From: Sabellastarte sp. h YS-2021
Lineage: Eukaryota; Annelida; Polychaeta; Sabellida; Sabellidae
Direction of reading: 5' to 3'
Assembly: GCA_964017235.1 (NCBI GenBank)
Contig: OZ024931.1
Span: 97,792,221-97,856,220 of the forward strand
DNA: 64,000 nucleotides
Shown here: piece by piece, positions 17,660-29,637 of the stretch
How positions within the stretch are numbered: position 1 is the stretch's first letter
Layout of the letters: each line of letters opens with the position of its first letter
The notes under the pieces: model-generated
What the model saw: only the letters and a program-made list of their open reading frames with translations
What the model was told of the DNA's origin: nothing
The model's database searches: none
Program-made: the position numbers and the translations under genes

Positions 17660-18716
17660 TGCTATACTAAAGGTATTCTTACAGTCTCAATGAGACAAAG
17701 CATTATTACCTGTTTACCAAAGGGCAATAAAGACCGTAAGCTTATAAATAATTGGCGCCCAATTTCATTATTGACAGTAGTTTATAAAATGGCCTCTGCA
17801 GTAATAGCAGAAAGACTGAAATCCATTTTGAAAAATGTTATCTCAACACACCAGTCGGGCTTTATATCTGGTAGATCAATTAGTGATTGCACACGATTAA
17901 TTTGTGATCTAATGTTTTACACTCGTAAGAATAAAATACCAGGACTTTTAATGCAAATCGATTTTCAGAAGGCTTTTGAACCTGTTTCTTGGGACTTCCT
18001 GTATACTGTACTTCAAAGGTTTGGGTTTGATGATAACTTCATTAAGTGGATCAAACTTTTTAACAATGAAATAAAAGCATTTGTGACACAATGTGGTTTT
18101 TTTGTCAAACCCTATACCAATAGAAAGGGGATGTAGACAGGGAGATCCCATTGCCCCATATCTCTTCTTACTCATTGCGGAAGTCTTGGGATGTTTGATT
18201 GAAAACTCCCCAGAAATTACTGGTATTAAAATTGGTAATAATATGTGCAAGCTCACACAATTTGCATATGATACTACTATAATTTTAGATGGTACTTCCA
18301 AATCATTACAAGCAACACTTAATATTTTGGAGATATTTGGTGAAATTTCAGGGCTAAAAATGAACAGTGAAAAAACAAAATTGATTTGGATTGGAAGTAA
18401 ACCTGGAACAAAGGAAAAGTTAAGTGTTTCCCAAAAGCTACATTGGGGTGAGTTACGATTTGATTTGTTGGGCGTAACCTTTTCATGTAACTTGAATGAA
18501 ATGCCAGATTTAAACTATTCACAGGCATTAGATAGAGCAAAGCGGACATTGGATTCATGGAAATTCAGGTGCTTAACTCCAATTGGAAAAATTACAGTCA
18601 TTAAATCCTTAATATTGTCAAAATTCACACATTTGTTCGGTAGCTTACCAGCATCTGAAGGCATCCTTAATGATATAAATAAAAGGCTTTTTAATTACCT
18701 CTGGGATAGTAAGCCA
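17660..18716 (+). pseudogene. LINE (L1/Tx1-like) reverse transcriptase fragment
   Basis: The plus strand encodes non-LTR RT motifs in order: NNWRPISLLTVVYK (motif 1), HQSGFISGRSISD (motif 2), MQIDFQKAFEPVSW (motif A), GCRQGDPIAPYLFLL (motif B), a motif-C block FAYDT, GLKMNSEKTK (motif D) and the downstream LTPIGKITVIKSL. A frameshift lies at 18093-18136. Motif C reads FAYD where the family has F-x-D-D, so a catalytic Asp is lost. The 5' part and endonuclease are absent, and the 3' end is interrupted by R3 at about 18717. It is dead. Clade is judged by eye only. Confidence 0.88.
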
Positions 18717-20836
18717 GATAAAACTAGAAATAGGACGCCCTGTTAATAGTAGCTGTGACATATAAATAGAAACAGGATAGCATAGAACAACACACATTAT
18801 CATGTGTAATGTCCAACCCCATGAACCTTTTGCCAAAATTGTACAGTAGTCTTACAAGACCCTGTTTCATTTGTAAAATATATCAATGATGCTTAAATAT
18901 TTATTAGTGTACATGTAAATTATTTCAGCTTCATGCCTTTTTGCATTCGTTGGGTCGAAAATTTTGACGAAATCACTCTATCTTACATGGTTAAGAAGAT
19001 AGAAGCAAATTTCTGTTTTTCTATTTTTGGCAAAAATATGAAACTTAAAATGGCCGCCATTTTTGGGAAAAGGAAAATTTTTTGAAAATTGCCAAGAGTA
19101 CATTTCTTAGATACCCTATGGGTGGAAAATTTCAACGAAATAACTCTATTTTGCACGGTTAAGGCAAATATGTGTTTTTCCATTTTGGGCAAAAATTCCA
19201 AAATTCAAAATGGCCGCCATATGTGGGGAGGGGAAAATTGTTTGAAAATTGCAATGAGTACATTTCTTAGATACCCTGTGGGTCGAAAATTTCGACAAAA
19301 TCGCTCTATCTCGCACGGTTAAGGAGATAGAAGCAAATTTGTGTTTTGCCATTTTGGGGAAAAATTCGAAAAATCAAAATGGCCACCATATGTGGGAAGA
19401 GGAAAATTTTTGAAATTGCCAAGAGTACATTACTCAGATACCCTGTGGGTCCAAAATTTCGATGAAATCCCTGTATCTTCACACGGTTAAGGAGATAGAA
19501 GCAATTTAGTGTTTAGCCATTTTTGGGAAAAATTCCAAAATTCAAAATGGCCGCCATTTTTAGGGAGGGGAAAATTTTTTTGAAAATTGTCAAGAGTACA
19601 TTGGTCAGATACCCTGTTGCTTGATAATTTCGACGAAATCGCTCTATCTTGCACGGTTAAGGAGATAGAAGCAAATTCGTGTTTTGCCATTTTTGGCAAA
19701 AATTCAAAATGGCCGCAATTTTTTAAAAATTGCCAAGAGTACAATGGTGAAATACCCTGCGGGTCGAAAATTTTGACGAAATCGCTCTATCTCATACGGT
19801 TAAGGAGATAGAAGCAAATTTGTGTTTTGCCATTTTTGGCAAAAATTCGAAAATTCTAAATGGCCACCAATTTTGAGAAGGGGAAAATTTTTTTGAAAAT
19901 TGCAAAGAGTACATTTCTTAGATACCCTGTGGGTCGAAAATTTCGACAAAATCGCTTTATCTCGCACGGTTAAGGAGATAGAAGCAAATTTGTGTTTTGC
20001 CATATTTGGCAAAAATTCGAAAATTCAAAATGGCCGCCATTTTTGGGGAGGGGAAATTTTTTTGAAAATTGCAAAGATTACATTCCTTAGATACCCTGTG
20101 GGTTGAAAATTTCGACAACAAGTCGCTCTATCTCGCACGGTTAAGGAGATAGAAGCAAATTTGTGTTTTGCCATTTTTGGCAAAAATTCGAAAATTCAAA
20201 ATGGCCGCCATTTTAGGGGAGGGGAAATTTTTTTTGAAAAATGCCAAGAGTACATTGCTTAGATACCCTGTGGGTCGAAAATTTCAACGAAATTGCTCCA
20301 TCTCGCACGGTTAAGGAGATAGAAGGAAATTCGTGTTTTGCCATTTTTGGCAAAAATTCAAAATGGCCGCCATTTTTGGGGAGGGGAAATTTTTTTGAAA
20401 ATTGCAAAGAGTACATTCCTTAGATACCCTGTGGGTTGAAAATTTCGACGAAATCGCTCAATAGCTAATTACTTATTTATTTAATTAATTACTCACTGAT
20501 CTATGAAGCAATTCCCCCCCAAAAGCAATCCCATACAAGCTATTAACCCAATGAACCTCCATATCAAATTTCAGAAAGCTAGGCTTAATAGCATTCCTTA
20601 AAATGTCTGGAAACCAAAGAGATACTCAAAAGTAGCAAAGTAGCTATTACTCAGTTAGCTATAGAGCTATCATCACCAAAAGCAATCCCATACAAGCTAT
20701 TAACCCAATAAACCTGCATGCCAAATTTGGTAAAGATAGGATAAGAACTGTTGCCTAAAATGTCTGGAAACCAAGTGGGACGGCGGACGGCGGAAAAAGC
20801 AAAAATAATATGTCGACCTCCCAGTGGGTGGACATA
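18717..20836 (+). repeat. R3 copy A: head, 160-172-bp array, tail with terminal hairpin
   Basis: The head AAACTAGAAATAGGACGCCC (with ACACACATTATCATGTGTAA) also starts copy C at 50286. About nine units follow (19000-20460), each with GGGTCGAAAATTTCGACGAA, CTATCTCGCACGGTTAAGGA and AAAATGGCCGCCATTTT. The tail (20461-20836) ends GTCGACCTCCCAGTGGGTGG, a decayed form of the hairpin in copy B. The repeat sits inside the LINE. Confidence 0.85.
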
Positions 20837-21248
20837 ATAACAATTTTCGGCTGGAAAAGATGTTAAATAATAATTTAACTTAAATTTTACATGGTATGTT
20901 ATTGCTTTGAAACCAGTTTTCAAAAAAAAAAAAAAAATTGATGAATTTATATCCACTTTCATAAACAATGGAGTTTTTTTGTATGAAATAAAAACAATTC
21001 CCTGAGTGAACCTATGTCAAAGTGAGTTAATTTTTTTTTTAGTTTTAGATAGTGCAGGGTTGGACCGTATTTCTTTTAACAAAAAAAAAGGAAAAAAAAT
21101 CATTAAAAATAAACAAACTTTAATTATTGAAAATATATATGTACATCATGCTGACTACAAATATATGTCTCGAATTGAAATAAAGTTTTTTCACAGTGAG
21201 TAGACTTGAATTTGATTTATTATTGCAAATTCACTTTGAAGATAGACT
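20837..21248. other. AT-rich unassigned interval
   Basis: About 410 bp, rich in A and T runs (for example poly-A near 20920-20937). I see no coding capacity or recognisable repeat. Confidence 0.6.
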
Positions 21249-21535
21249 AATTTACAAATTTAATAACTAAATTAAATTTTTATAAGTTAATACCCTATCC
21301 AATGGACAATTGCTAATCCGGTCGGCACAGACCGGCCTGCCAAATGCCAGAAAAAGATGTCCTGTGTTTCCACCGCCTGGCCGGTCCTAGTACTGTGCAT
21401 TCGCCAGGTGGCGCATCATACTTCCTTCCTGTCTAGACAGTGTGACGTCATAGCCTCTTTTTCGTTGTCTAAACCTAGTAAGACCCCTAGATCCCTAGTA
21501 AGCTGATAGCGGGGTCAGTGGGAGGGTCTTGTGTG

Positions 21536-21624
21536 TCCATTGGATAGGGTATTAACTTATAAAAATTTAATTTACTTATTAAATTTGCAATTTTATTGCG
21601 TTAATACTTCCTATCCAATGGACA
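21536..21624 (+). repeat. E3 internal complementary region
   Basis: Joined complements of both termini. The right half reads TTAATACTTCC and matches E3's own right end (GGAAGTATTAA), whereas E1, E2 and E8 have the ACATCC/GGATGT form in both places. Confidence 0.88.
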
Positions 21625-21654
21625 ATTGCTGAATAACTACCGCTTGGTCGGCGG

Positions 21655-21852
21655 GTAAGTTACTAGGGACTTATGTGAACTCACAAATGATAGAAAATTT
21701 TAACCTACGGTCTAGGCTGACTTTATCAGGAGACCTATAGGCCCAGGCCTGGGTTGACCTTAAGGCCAGGAAACCCTGTGAGGCCATGGTCGGTTGCCAG
21801 AAGCCGGTTACCCGGGGCTATACCAATGTAGCCCCCCCCCCCTTTTTAGCAG
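21655..21852 (+). other. Candidate antisense intron in E3
   Basis: GCGG|GTAAGTTACT donor at 21655; CCCCCCCCCCTTTTTAGCAG acceptor ending 21852; 198 nt. AATAAA follows at 21903-21908. Confidence 0.45.
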
Positions 21853-21984
21853 ACATGCTTTGAGGTAGGGGAAGAGAGGGATGAGTTCAGTCCCAGAACG
21901 CAAATAAACCTCCCGAAGGAAGCATGTCACACTTAATTCTTATGTACATGATGAACTGTTTATACATATATACAAATCTCCTCA

Positions 21985-22960
21985 ATCTAAGGGCCACTTG
22001 TGGATCTGCTGAGCAGCCACTACCAAGCCCAATTGAAAAGGCTCTGAATCAGCCCAAACCACACCCTTCAGATAGAACTGTGTGAAGGTATTATGTGACT
22101 TCAGTGGCAGACTGACAAGACTGGATCTAAGGAGACTCCCGACTGGAAGACCTTAGAAGCAGCAAAAGGCCCTGACATCATGGGCTTTAACCTGATGTAA
22201 AGTTTGGGCCTCCTGGTCAGAGCTGATAACATAGGATTACAGTCTGCTTGATCCAAGAGGAGATAGTGGCAGGTGAGATGTCTTTGTCGAAACCTTTATT
22301 AAAGGAGACAAAGACCACCTCCTTATTCTGCCTGAGGTCTGAGGTCCTGTCCAAATAGTAGCACAATGTTCTGACCGGACAGAGGGACCTGTCAGACTTG
22401 AGGGATCTATCCATAGTTAGGGCCAGGACTGTTATAACCCCTGGGGGCACACTGTCTGGACCCTCTTTGGCCAGCTGATTCTTGGGAGAGAAAGCTGGGT
22501 GATGGGTACAGGGACACCTTTGACCAGTCGGATTGGTGTCTAATATTTCTGTTTTGCCAAGCATGTATCTCACTTCTACGCTTGCCCGACCCCAGGGCCA
22601 AGAGGAAAACTGTCTTGAAGGTCAAATGCTTCAAGGAGGTTACAGGAAGGGGATTCCCTTCTGGCCTTTGGGTCTGTCTCAGTGGAAACTATCCAGGAGA
22701 CGAGTGAGATTTTCATCCTTACTGATATTGATAGGTGAATTTCCCAGTCAATCAGTAATGGCTGACCTGTAACCATCAATAGTGCTGGGCTGCAACTTCC
22801 TGTCCTGAAACAGGTACATAAGGAAGTCAGCAACTGACGTTACAGGGGGTGCCCCAAAGTCCACCTGATGAGTGATACATCACTTTGTAAAATGGCCCAC
22901 TTGCCTCATAGACTGATCTGATTGATCCCCTTTGAGGAGCCTCAATTCTTGCTGCCACTG
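21985..22960 (-). pseudogene. E3 tyrosine recombinase remnant
   Basis: Pieces at 22217-22573 and 22407-22634 encode LLALGSGKRRSEIHAWQ, CPVRTLCYYLDRTSDLR and SSWIKQTVILCY. The AHDVR box is near 22170-22190 and a damaged catalytic Tyr region near 22070-22095. Small indels break the frame several times, and VYEAKW-type N-terminal sequence is near 22900. Confidence 0.8.
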
Positions 22961-24640
22961 CCTCAGACAAGCCCTGCTCCTCGATTGCTGAGGCTCTAGG
23001 AGCCGTGCATGGAGATTAAGATTTGTCAGATTTCTGTGAGGGATCTGATTGAATGGCTGTCAACCGGTTGGGCAGATTGGGCAGGCTCAGTGGGATTTGG
23101 CTGGACATGGCCACTAGATCCCAAAACCAAGGCATGTTGGGCAACCCCGGAGCAATCAGAATGATTCTCTTGCATGGGGAGTCCTGCAACTTCTCCACCA
23201 CTTTGCCCAATATGGCTGCTGGTGGAAAGGTGTATGCTTCCAGATCCTACCACGGCAGACTGAGTGCATCCACTGCTGTGGCCAGGGGATCCGGTACCGG
23301 TGACACAAACAGAGGCAACTTGTTGTTGAACCTCATGGCAAATAAGTCTATTTGGGCCAGTGCCACCTGCTGCATATTGAGTGGAAGACCTCTGGAAGGA
23401 GAGACCACTCTGTTCGGATGGTCTGGCCTAGCCTGGATAGCTTGTCTGCTACCACCTTTAGCCGGCCTGGAAAGTGTCGGGTTTTAAAGTCACTTGTTTC
23501 CTGGCACACCAGGTCAAGATTCTCCATAGTAGGGCACAAAGTGGGCCCGACCTCATGCCTCCTTCCTTGTTTATGTATGACACTACTGTGGTGTTGTCCG
23601 TTGCTACAAGTACTATCTTGTTTGAGCAAAGGTCTTGGAACTCTTTTAAAGCCAGAAAGACTGCTTTTAGTTCTAGATAGTTTATATGCAGCTTGCTTCC
23701 CGGAAGGGACCAGGTTCCTCTTGCAGTGTGCTCGTCTAAGTGAGCGCCCCTCCCTTCTATCGGTGCGTCTATAAATATTTGCAGAGCATGTTACATTGGG
23801 TGTAATGGTTGGCCTGTAAGTACATTGTCCTCCTTCAGCCACCACAGTAAATGGGGGTGCAGGGACCTGGTGACTGGGATCACCTTTTCTAGTGATTCTG
23901 GTACCCTCCAGTTGTTTTGAAATGCCACTGAATGGGTCTCATATGAAGTCGGCCTGATGAACTTGCTTTTCTGTAGCTGTTAGTAAACCTATCAAGGACA
24001 TGAATTCCCAGACCAGGAAAGCCGGTAGGGATAGCAGTTTCAACCTTTTCTCTTGAAGGTTCTGCCACCGGTCCGGAGTCAGTCGAACCCAACCAAACCT
24101 GAGGTCGAACAGGTAGCCTACAAAATCGAAGTCTTGTTTGGGCTCCAGCTCTGATTTCTCTAAGTTCACCAGTCAACCCAGTTGCTGACACATTTTTACT
24201 AGTTTCTGTGTATGTTAAAGACAAGCCTGGTGGTATCTGGCTCTCACCAACCAGTCGTCTAGGTACCGGTGGATTCTAAAAACCTTGTGTATGGCCATCA
24301 GTTTCACCTCCTTTGGTATCACAGTGAACTCCATGGGTGCTGTAGACAAACCAAAAGGCAGGGCCTTGAACTGGTATGCCCGACCTTGGATGTGAAATCT
24401 CAGGTATTTCCTGGATTGTTCCTGTATAGGTATATGGGAGTAGGCGTCCTTGAAATCTATTAAGGTAACCCACTCCCCTTGTTGGAGGGAGGTCCTGATG
24501 GTCTCCGAAAGGCTTGGTTTGCTCAGATCAAGAATAGGTCTCCAACGGCTGTGTGGTTATGGAACCAGGAAAGGTTGGTTGAAGAAGACCAGAGATTTTG
24601 AACTGGCTCGACTGCATGTTGGTCTATAAGCTGATGTAAT
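22961..24640 (-). pseudogene. E3 methyltransferase / RNase H / RT remnant
   Basis: Methyltransferase-like part at 23016-23350, RNase H part (ADKLSRLGQTI, damaged TDAS and ATDN boxes) at about 23350-23845, and RT thumb and palm at 23889-24550. YRYLDDWLVRA is still encoded near 24243-24275 and FKDAY-like sequence near 24440-24460. Stops and frameshifts occur throughout, and the region upstream of the palm is shortened. Confidence 0.8.
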
Positions 24641-25279
24641 GCCTCTAACCAATGTAGGTTCCTGTGAGAATGTACATAGCAGTTGATGATATGTTGTGAC
24701 CTGTCAAGTTGGTCTTGACTAGAAATGGAGAGTGTAGCCCTCCTTCAACATTTGTACTACCTAGGGTACAGCCCCCAAGGCTTCCAAAGTTCCCAAAAAC
24801 AGATTTAGTCTGGATAGTACAGGAAGATTGTGTGTCCGGACACTGGTCCGGTCTGGTGACAATGATCCAAGTTAACAGTCTTTCTGTTCTTGTTTTGGTG
24901 TGGTCTGGTCCGGTGGGGCTGATACAACTTTTCACATTTTACAGACTCTTTGCCCCAGGCCAGCCACCTGCAAGGTGCAGCATTTACTGTGGGCAAGCCA
25001 CCTGCAAGGTGCAGCATTTACACAGTAAAAGTTATTTAAAAGATAGCTGACCCCTGGCCGAACATGATGAAAACTTGTTTGACTGAAGACCACCTTTTCT
25101 CTTGTTGCTGAAAAGACCTATTGGCTTTTTCTGTGTGTATCCGATTGATTGAAAGGTTGAAATCTATTATCTTCCAGTCAAGTCCAGCACCAATAACAGG
25201 CTGGTGACAGGCGTGATAAGGGAAGGTTGCCTGGTAGTAGCTTGGGACATCTTCATATCAAGACCACTGACTGGCCGAA
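24641..25279 (-). other. E3 degenerate RT-N-terminal and leader region
   Basis: Carries diverged traces of the RT entry block (24645-24935) and a direct repeat of about 33 bp (GCCACCTGCAAGGTGCAGCA twice, near 24962-25020). No intact gene. Confidence 0.5.
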
Positions 25280-25960
25280 GAATTCTCTGTAACCAAAAAA
25301 ATTGCCTTAGGCAACTTTTGTCCGGTACCAGTTCTCTGTAACCGGTAATTCACTGTAACCAGTAATCCACCAATGAATGAAGACAGCTACTGGTCTAGAT
25401 TTAGCTAGCTTTTGTCAGTTTGTAAAATTGTAGTTTTCTCTGTAACCAGTAATTCTCTATAACCGGCAAAAAAACTGGTAGGCTGGAGTCAAAATAAGGG
25501 CTATGTAGCCTGGCACCTGGTCGGTAGACTCCATAACCAGTTGGTTGAAGCAATTCTGTGGAGATGCTTCCACATCTACCTGCCCCAGAATCAACACAGA
25601 GTTGAATGGACTAGGTTGGTAGACTCTGTAACTGGTTTTGGTGAAGCAAGGCTGTATAGCCGGTACCTGGTTGGTAGGCTCTGTAACCAGTCATTGAAGT
25701 GATCACTCTGTAACCGGTTTTGGTTAAAACAAGGCTGTATAGCCGGTAAACTGGTCTGGTGATTTGAAAACTCTGTAACCGGTCAGTTGAAGCCATATTT
25801 GTAGATACTTGCTGTCTGCCTGCACCAAATTCAACAGAGTTGAGTGGACTAGGTAGGGAGACTCTGTAACCGGTTGGATGAGGCACTGCTGAGGCTGTGT
25901 AGCCGGTAACCGGTCACTAGACTCTGTAACCAGTTGTTAAAACAATTATACAACTATTTG
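25280..25960 (-). repeat. E3 CTCTGTAACCGGT array
   Basis: About a dozen CTCTGTAACCGGT, CTCTGTAACCAGT or CTGTATAGCCGGT words on the plus strand, mixed with GGTCGGTAGACTC and GTGAAGCAAGGCTG. Same kind of array as in E2 and E5, at the same place in the element where gag would lie. Confidence 0.8.
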
Positions 25961-26092
25961 TGTTGAACCCAGCCTATAGCAGGTTTCCTGTATTCCTCAA
26001 AAGAATTCTCGTAACCCACGTCTAATTGTGTAGGTTTGACAGTTGGTGGGAAAGCCCTTGTGAGCTATATTTAGAAATTGCTGGTCAGTGTG

Positions 26093-26294
26093 TCACGTGA
26101 CCAGTTCATCAGTTGTCATGTTCTTTTGTGATACTTAAACAGGCAAATGCGCAGTATTCTGCTCATCCACAAACCCCACTACCGACAACAAAGGCCGGGT
26201 CCATGAGAGAGGGACTGGTATCACAGTAGACGTAAGTTGTGAAAAAATGCAGTAGCAATAAGTAGAAAGAATTGCCGGTCGGTGAATCACGTGA
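26093..26294. promoter_or_regulatory. E3 E-boxes and gag remnant
   Basis: TCACGTGA at 26093-26100 and 26287-26294, each followed by CC. Between them, 26165-26215 (CCCCACTACCGACAAC ... GAGAGAGGGACTGG) is a short gag-derived piece that matches the 'SPTLVDP' part of E1 gag near 7205-7250. Confidence 0.5.
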
Positions 26295-26299
26295 CCAGC

Positions 26300-27026
26300 T
26301 TCGGGGAGATGACGAAAAACACTAAATACTCGAGCTGGCTGTTGTGACTGATGCTATACAGCAGAGAAGTCGGTACCAGTGCGCTCTGAAGAAATCTAAA
26401 GAATGCATCTCTTCTTGGGGAAGTCCGTCTATGTTAAATACTGCATAAACTTAGGTTTCCCACAATAGAAGGTGGAAGGTAACAGAAGCTACATTCAAAC
26501 AAAAGACACAGATAAAAACACCTTGTAAGTAGTATATCCATTAATTTCCTTAATATTGTCGATCTGCCCCTAACAACACAATTGTTGAATGGGAGGAAAC
26601 TAGCAAAAAGGCTGCCTTTTTTCATATTTCTCGTCGATTACTGCCCTATTATCAACACTTAAGTGAATCTACTAGGGAGCGTTTCCAGCAGATTTTAAAT
26701 GTATATCCGTGCATGAAAAGTAGATAACACTTCTTCACCAAATTATAGCAAATAAGGTTGAAAATCCGTCATAATGCACACTTTTTCCTTAAAAAATCTG
26801 GAGATTGTTGAAAACACGTCTGCACAGTACACGCGCCAAACGAAAAAAATGCTATGACGTCACGCTGTCTAGACAGGAAGGAAGTATGATGCGCCACCTG
26901 GCGAATGCACAGTACTAGGACCGGCCAGCCGGTGGAGACACAGGACATCTTTTTCTGGCGTTTGGCGGGTCAGTCTGCGCCGACCGGATTAGCAATTGTC
27001 CACTGGATAGGAAGTATTAACGCAAT
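26300..27026 (-). repeat. E3 5' leader and right inverted terminal repeat
   Basis: The leader 26440-26830 is shared with E5 (43770-44130) and E0 (1-240). The ITR 26835-27026 has GACGTCACGCTGTCTAGACA, the CCGGTC-type pair (partly decayed) and terminus CGCAATAAAA. Confidence 0.85.
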
Positions 27027-27029
27027 AAA

Positions 27030-27354
27030 AAGTACCTTTTATCTCTTCTCTCCTATTTAAGTCAATTTGCTCAAATGTAATGTGAATATTTTTTTATTTG
27101 ACTCATCGCATTTACTAAATGTCCCACCAAAATTCAGTGTAGGAGTCATTTGATTCAAGTAGCTCCAACTCTAGAATGAACGCTGAACATATTTAGTAAA
27201 ATGCTGTAAATGCAGTTATTTTGGGGTTATAAGCAATTTACTTAAAGTAGAAAAATATTGAGGTCATAAGAAACCAAGTTAAAACTAGACCTATGCATCG
27301 GAGAACCGATGAAAATCTGTATCCACCAGAAAGACAACTCACCAAAGCCAGTGA
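27030..27354. other. Unassigned interval right of E3
   Basis: About 325 bp. Contains fragments resembling R2 (GAACATATTTAGTAAAATGC near 27187) but no clear unit or gene. Confidence 0.5.
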
Positions 27355-27930
27355 ACCATCGTTTGACCTTGAAGAAGGGGCCAAAGGTCAAATCTGACAA
27401 CATCAGAAGATTCCCAGGCCATGATATCCTACAAGTTGGTTTCACATTACAAACCTCTAGGATCAATAATAAGCGAGTTACAAGCACTTTTAAGATTGGC
27501 TGTACTCGTTTGACCTTGTAGGAGGGGTTCAAGGTCAAATCTGACCACATCAGAAGATTCCCAGCCCATGATTTCCTATAAGTTGGTTTCACATGGAAAA
27601 CCTCTAGGACCAATCATAAGCGAGTTATAAGCACTTTTAAGTTTGGGTATCCTCGTTTGACCTTGAAGGAGGGGTCAAAGGTCAAATCTGACCACATCAA
27701 AAGATTCCCAGCCCATGACTCCTATAAGTTGGTTTTAGATTGCAAACCTCTAGGACCAATAATAAGCCAGTTATAAGCACTTTTAACTTTGGCTATCCTC
27801 GTTTGACCTTGAAGGAGGGGTCCAAGGTCAAATCTGACCACATCAGAAGATTCCAAACCCATGAGGTTGGTTTAACATTGCAAACCTCTAGGACCAATAA
27901 TAAGGGAGATAGGCACTTTTAAAGTCCGTT
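27355..27930 (+). repeat. R1 tandem array, free-standing
   Basis: About four 146-bp R1 units (CGTTTGACCTTGAAGGAGGG, AAGGTCAAATCTGACC, CATGATTTCCTA, AATAATAAGCGAG), not preceded by the hairpin head. The unit contents match those in C1 and C2. Confidence 0.85.
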
Positions 27931-28144
27931 ATGTGGGGTACTTTGGCACTCCGTGGGTGACCTTGTATTAAGAGCTTCAAGGTCAAATGTCAGCAAGGTT
28001 GTAGAAGACATGTATAAGTGTTATGCATATATCACCTATGAAGAGATTCAACCTTCTACCTATGAGAAATAGCCAGTAGAAAAATGTAGATAATTTTAAA
28101 AGAAATGCCCGCGGCCAATAGGACATGGTAAAATAAAAATTGCA
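27931..28144. other. Unassigned interval
   Basis: About 210 bp between R1 and the self-complementary satellite. It contains one more TGACCTTG/CAAGGTCA pair but no unit structure. Confidence 0.5.
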
Positions 28145-28776
28145 CCATGTATTAAGTCGTGCTCACAAGATGATCTCGTGATAACGAGAAAATAAGTCGT
28201 GATAATGAGATGATCTCATTATAATGAGATAATAAGTCGTGATAACAAGATCATCTCATGATATCAAGATGATCTGGTGATAATGAGGTAATCTTGTGAT
28301 ATCAAGATCATCTTGTGATAATAAGATCATCTCGTTATCACAAGTTATTTTCTTGTGATAATGAGATCATCTCATTAGCACCACTTGTTATCTTGATATC
28401 ACAAGATCATCTGGTGCTCACCAGATGATCTTGTGCTCACTAGATAAAGTGGTGAGCTCCAGATGAAGTGGTGATAACGACTTAAAAAGTGGTGAGCACT
28501 AGTTGATGTGGTGCTCACTACTTATTTTCCTCTAGTTATGTTGTTATCACAAGATGAAGTAGTGATCACCACATCATTTAGTTATAACCAGATCATCTCA
28601 TGCTCACCACATCATCTGGTGATAACAAGAAAATAAGTAGTGAGCACCACATCATCTGGTGATCAATAGATGAAGTGGTGAGCACAAGATGAACTACTGT
28701 TAATAGAATGATCTGGTTAGCACCAGATAATGTAGTGCTCACTACTTCGTCTGGTGATAACAACATAACTAGAGGA
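28145..28776. repeat. Self-complementary satellite of GATCATCT/GTGATAAC words
   Basis: About 630 bp built from short self-complementary words: AGATGATCTCGTGATAAC, ATCTCATTATAATGAGAT, TGATATCA, GGTGAGCACTA, CCAGATGATCT. The words change gradually from GTGATAA-based to GTGCTCAC-based along the array. Any part could fold with many others. No coding capacity. Confidence 0.85.
28528..28776. repeat. Foldback unit with 23-bp inverted ends
   Basis: TCCTCTAGTTATGTTGTTAT at 28528 and its exact reverse complement ending AACATAACTAGAGGA at 28776 form perfect 23-bp inverted ends around about 200 bp of the satellite. No flanking duplication is evident. Possibly a MITE-like unit or only part of the satellite. 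Confidence 0.7.
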
Positions 28777-29637
28777 TCGCTACCATTTTTGTCAAAAATT
28801 CGAAAATTCAAAATGGCCGCCATTTTTGGTAAGAGGAAAAATTTTTGAGAATTGAGCAGAGTATCTTGTACACACACCCTGTGGGCCAAAAATTTTGCCG
28901 AAATCGCTCTATCTCACACGGTTTAGGAGATACAAGCAATTTTAAGTTTTACCATTTTTGTCAAAAATTCAAAATGGCCGCCATTTTTGGAAAGAGGAAA
29001 ATTTTTTGAGAATTGAGCAGAGTATCTTGCATATATACCCTGTGGGCCAAAAATTTCGCCTAAATCGCTTTATCTCGCATGGTTTAGGAGATACAAGCAA
29101 TTTTAAGTTTTGCCATTTTTGGCAAAAATTCGAAAATTCAAAATGGCTGCCATTTTTGGGGAGTACATTCCTTAGATACCCTGTGGGTCGAAAATTTCGA
29201 CGAAATCGCTCTATCTCGCACGGTTTAAGAGATATGAGCACATTGGCCTTTTCAGTACTCAAAATAGCCAATTACTCATTTATTTAATTAATTATTCACT
29301 GATCTATGAAGCAATTCCCCCCAAAAGCAATCCCATACAAGCTATTAACCCAATGAACCTCCATACCAAATTTCAGAAAGATAGGCTTAATAGCATTCCT
29401 TAAAATGTCTGGAAACCAAAGAGATACTCAAAAGTAGCAAAGTAACTATTACTCAGTTAGCTATAGAGCTATCATCACCAAAAGCAATCCCATACAAGCT
29501 ATTAACCCAATAAACCTGCATGCCAAATTTGGTAAAGATAGGATAAGAACTGCTGCCTAAAATGTCTGGAAACCAAGTGTGACGCCGGACGGCGGAAAAA
29601 GCAAAAATAATATGTCCACCCCCCAGTGGGGTGGACA
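28777..29637 (+). repeat. R3 copy B: short array, tail and terminal hairpin
   Basis: About three array units (28777-29270) and the conserved tail (TTTATTTAATTAATTATTCA, CAAAAGCAATCCCATACAAG). It ends with GTCCACCCCCCAGTGGGGTG, a 9-bp stem hairpin (about 29612-29636) followed by ATAA. It lacks the head. Confidence 0.85.

Larger units (their letters stand above)
21249..27029 (-). mobile_element. E3: DIRS element of the gag-replaced subfamily
   Basis: 5.8 kb with both termini (left ITR 21253-21470, right ITR 26835-27026). From the left: ICR, candidate antisense intron, YR, methyltransferase/RNase H/RT, a degenerate 620 bp, a CTCTGTAACCGGT array, E-boxes, a tiny gag remnant and a leader shared with E0 and E5. 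The left terminus has point changes (TTTACAAATTTAATAACTAA) absent from its own ICR, so these arose after insertion. Confidence 0.88.

Noticed and set aside
19001..20450. ATGGCCGCC words as translation starts (Kozak-like)
   Set aside because: They are a fixed part of the R3 satellite unit and lead only to short frames that end within the next unit.
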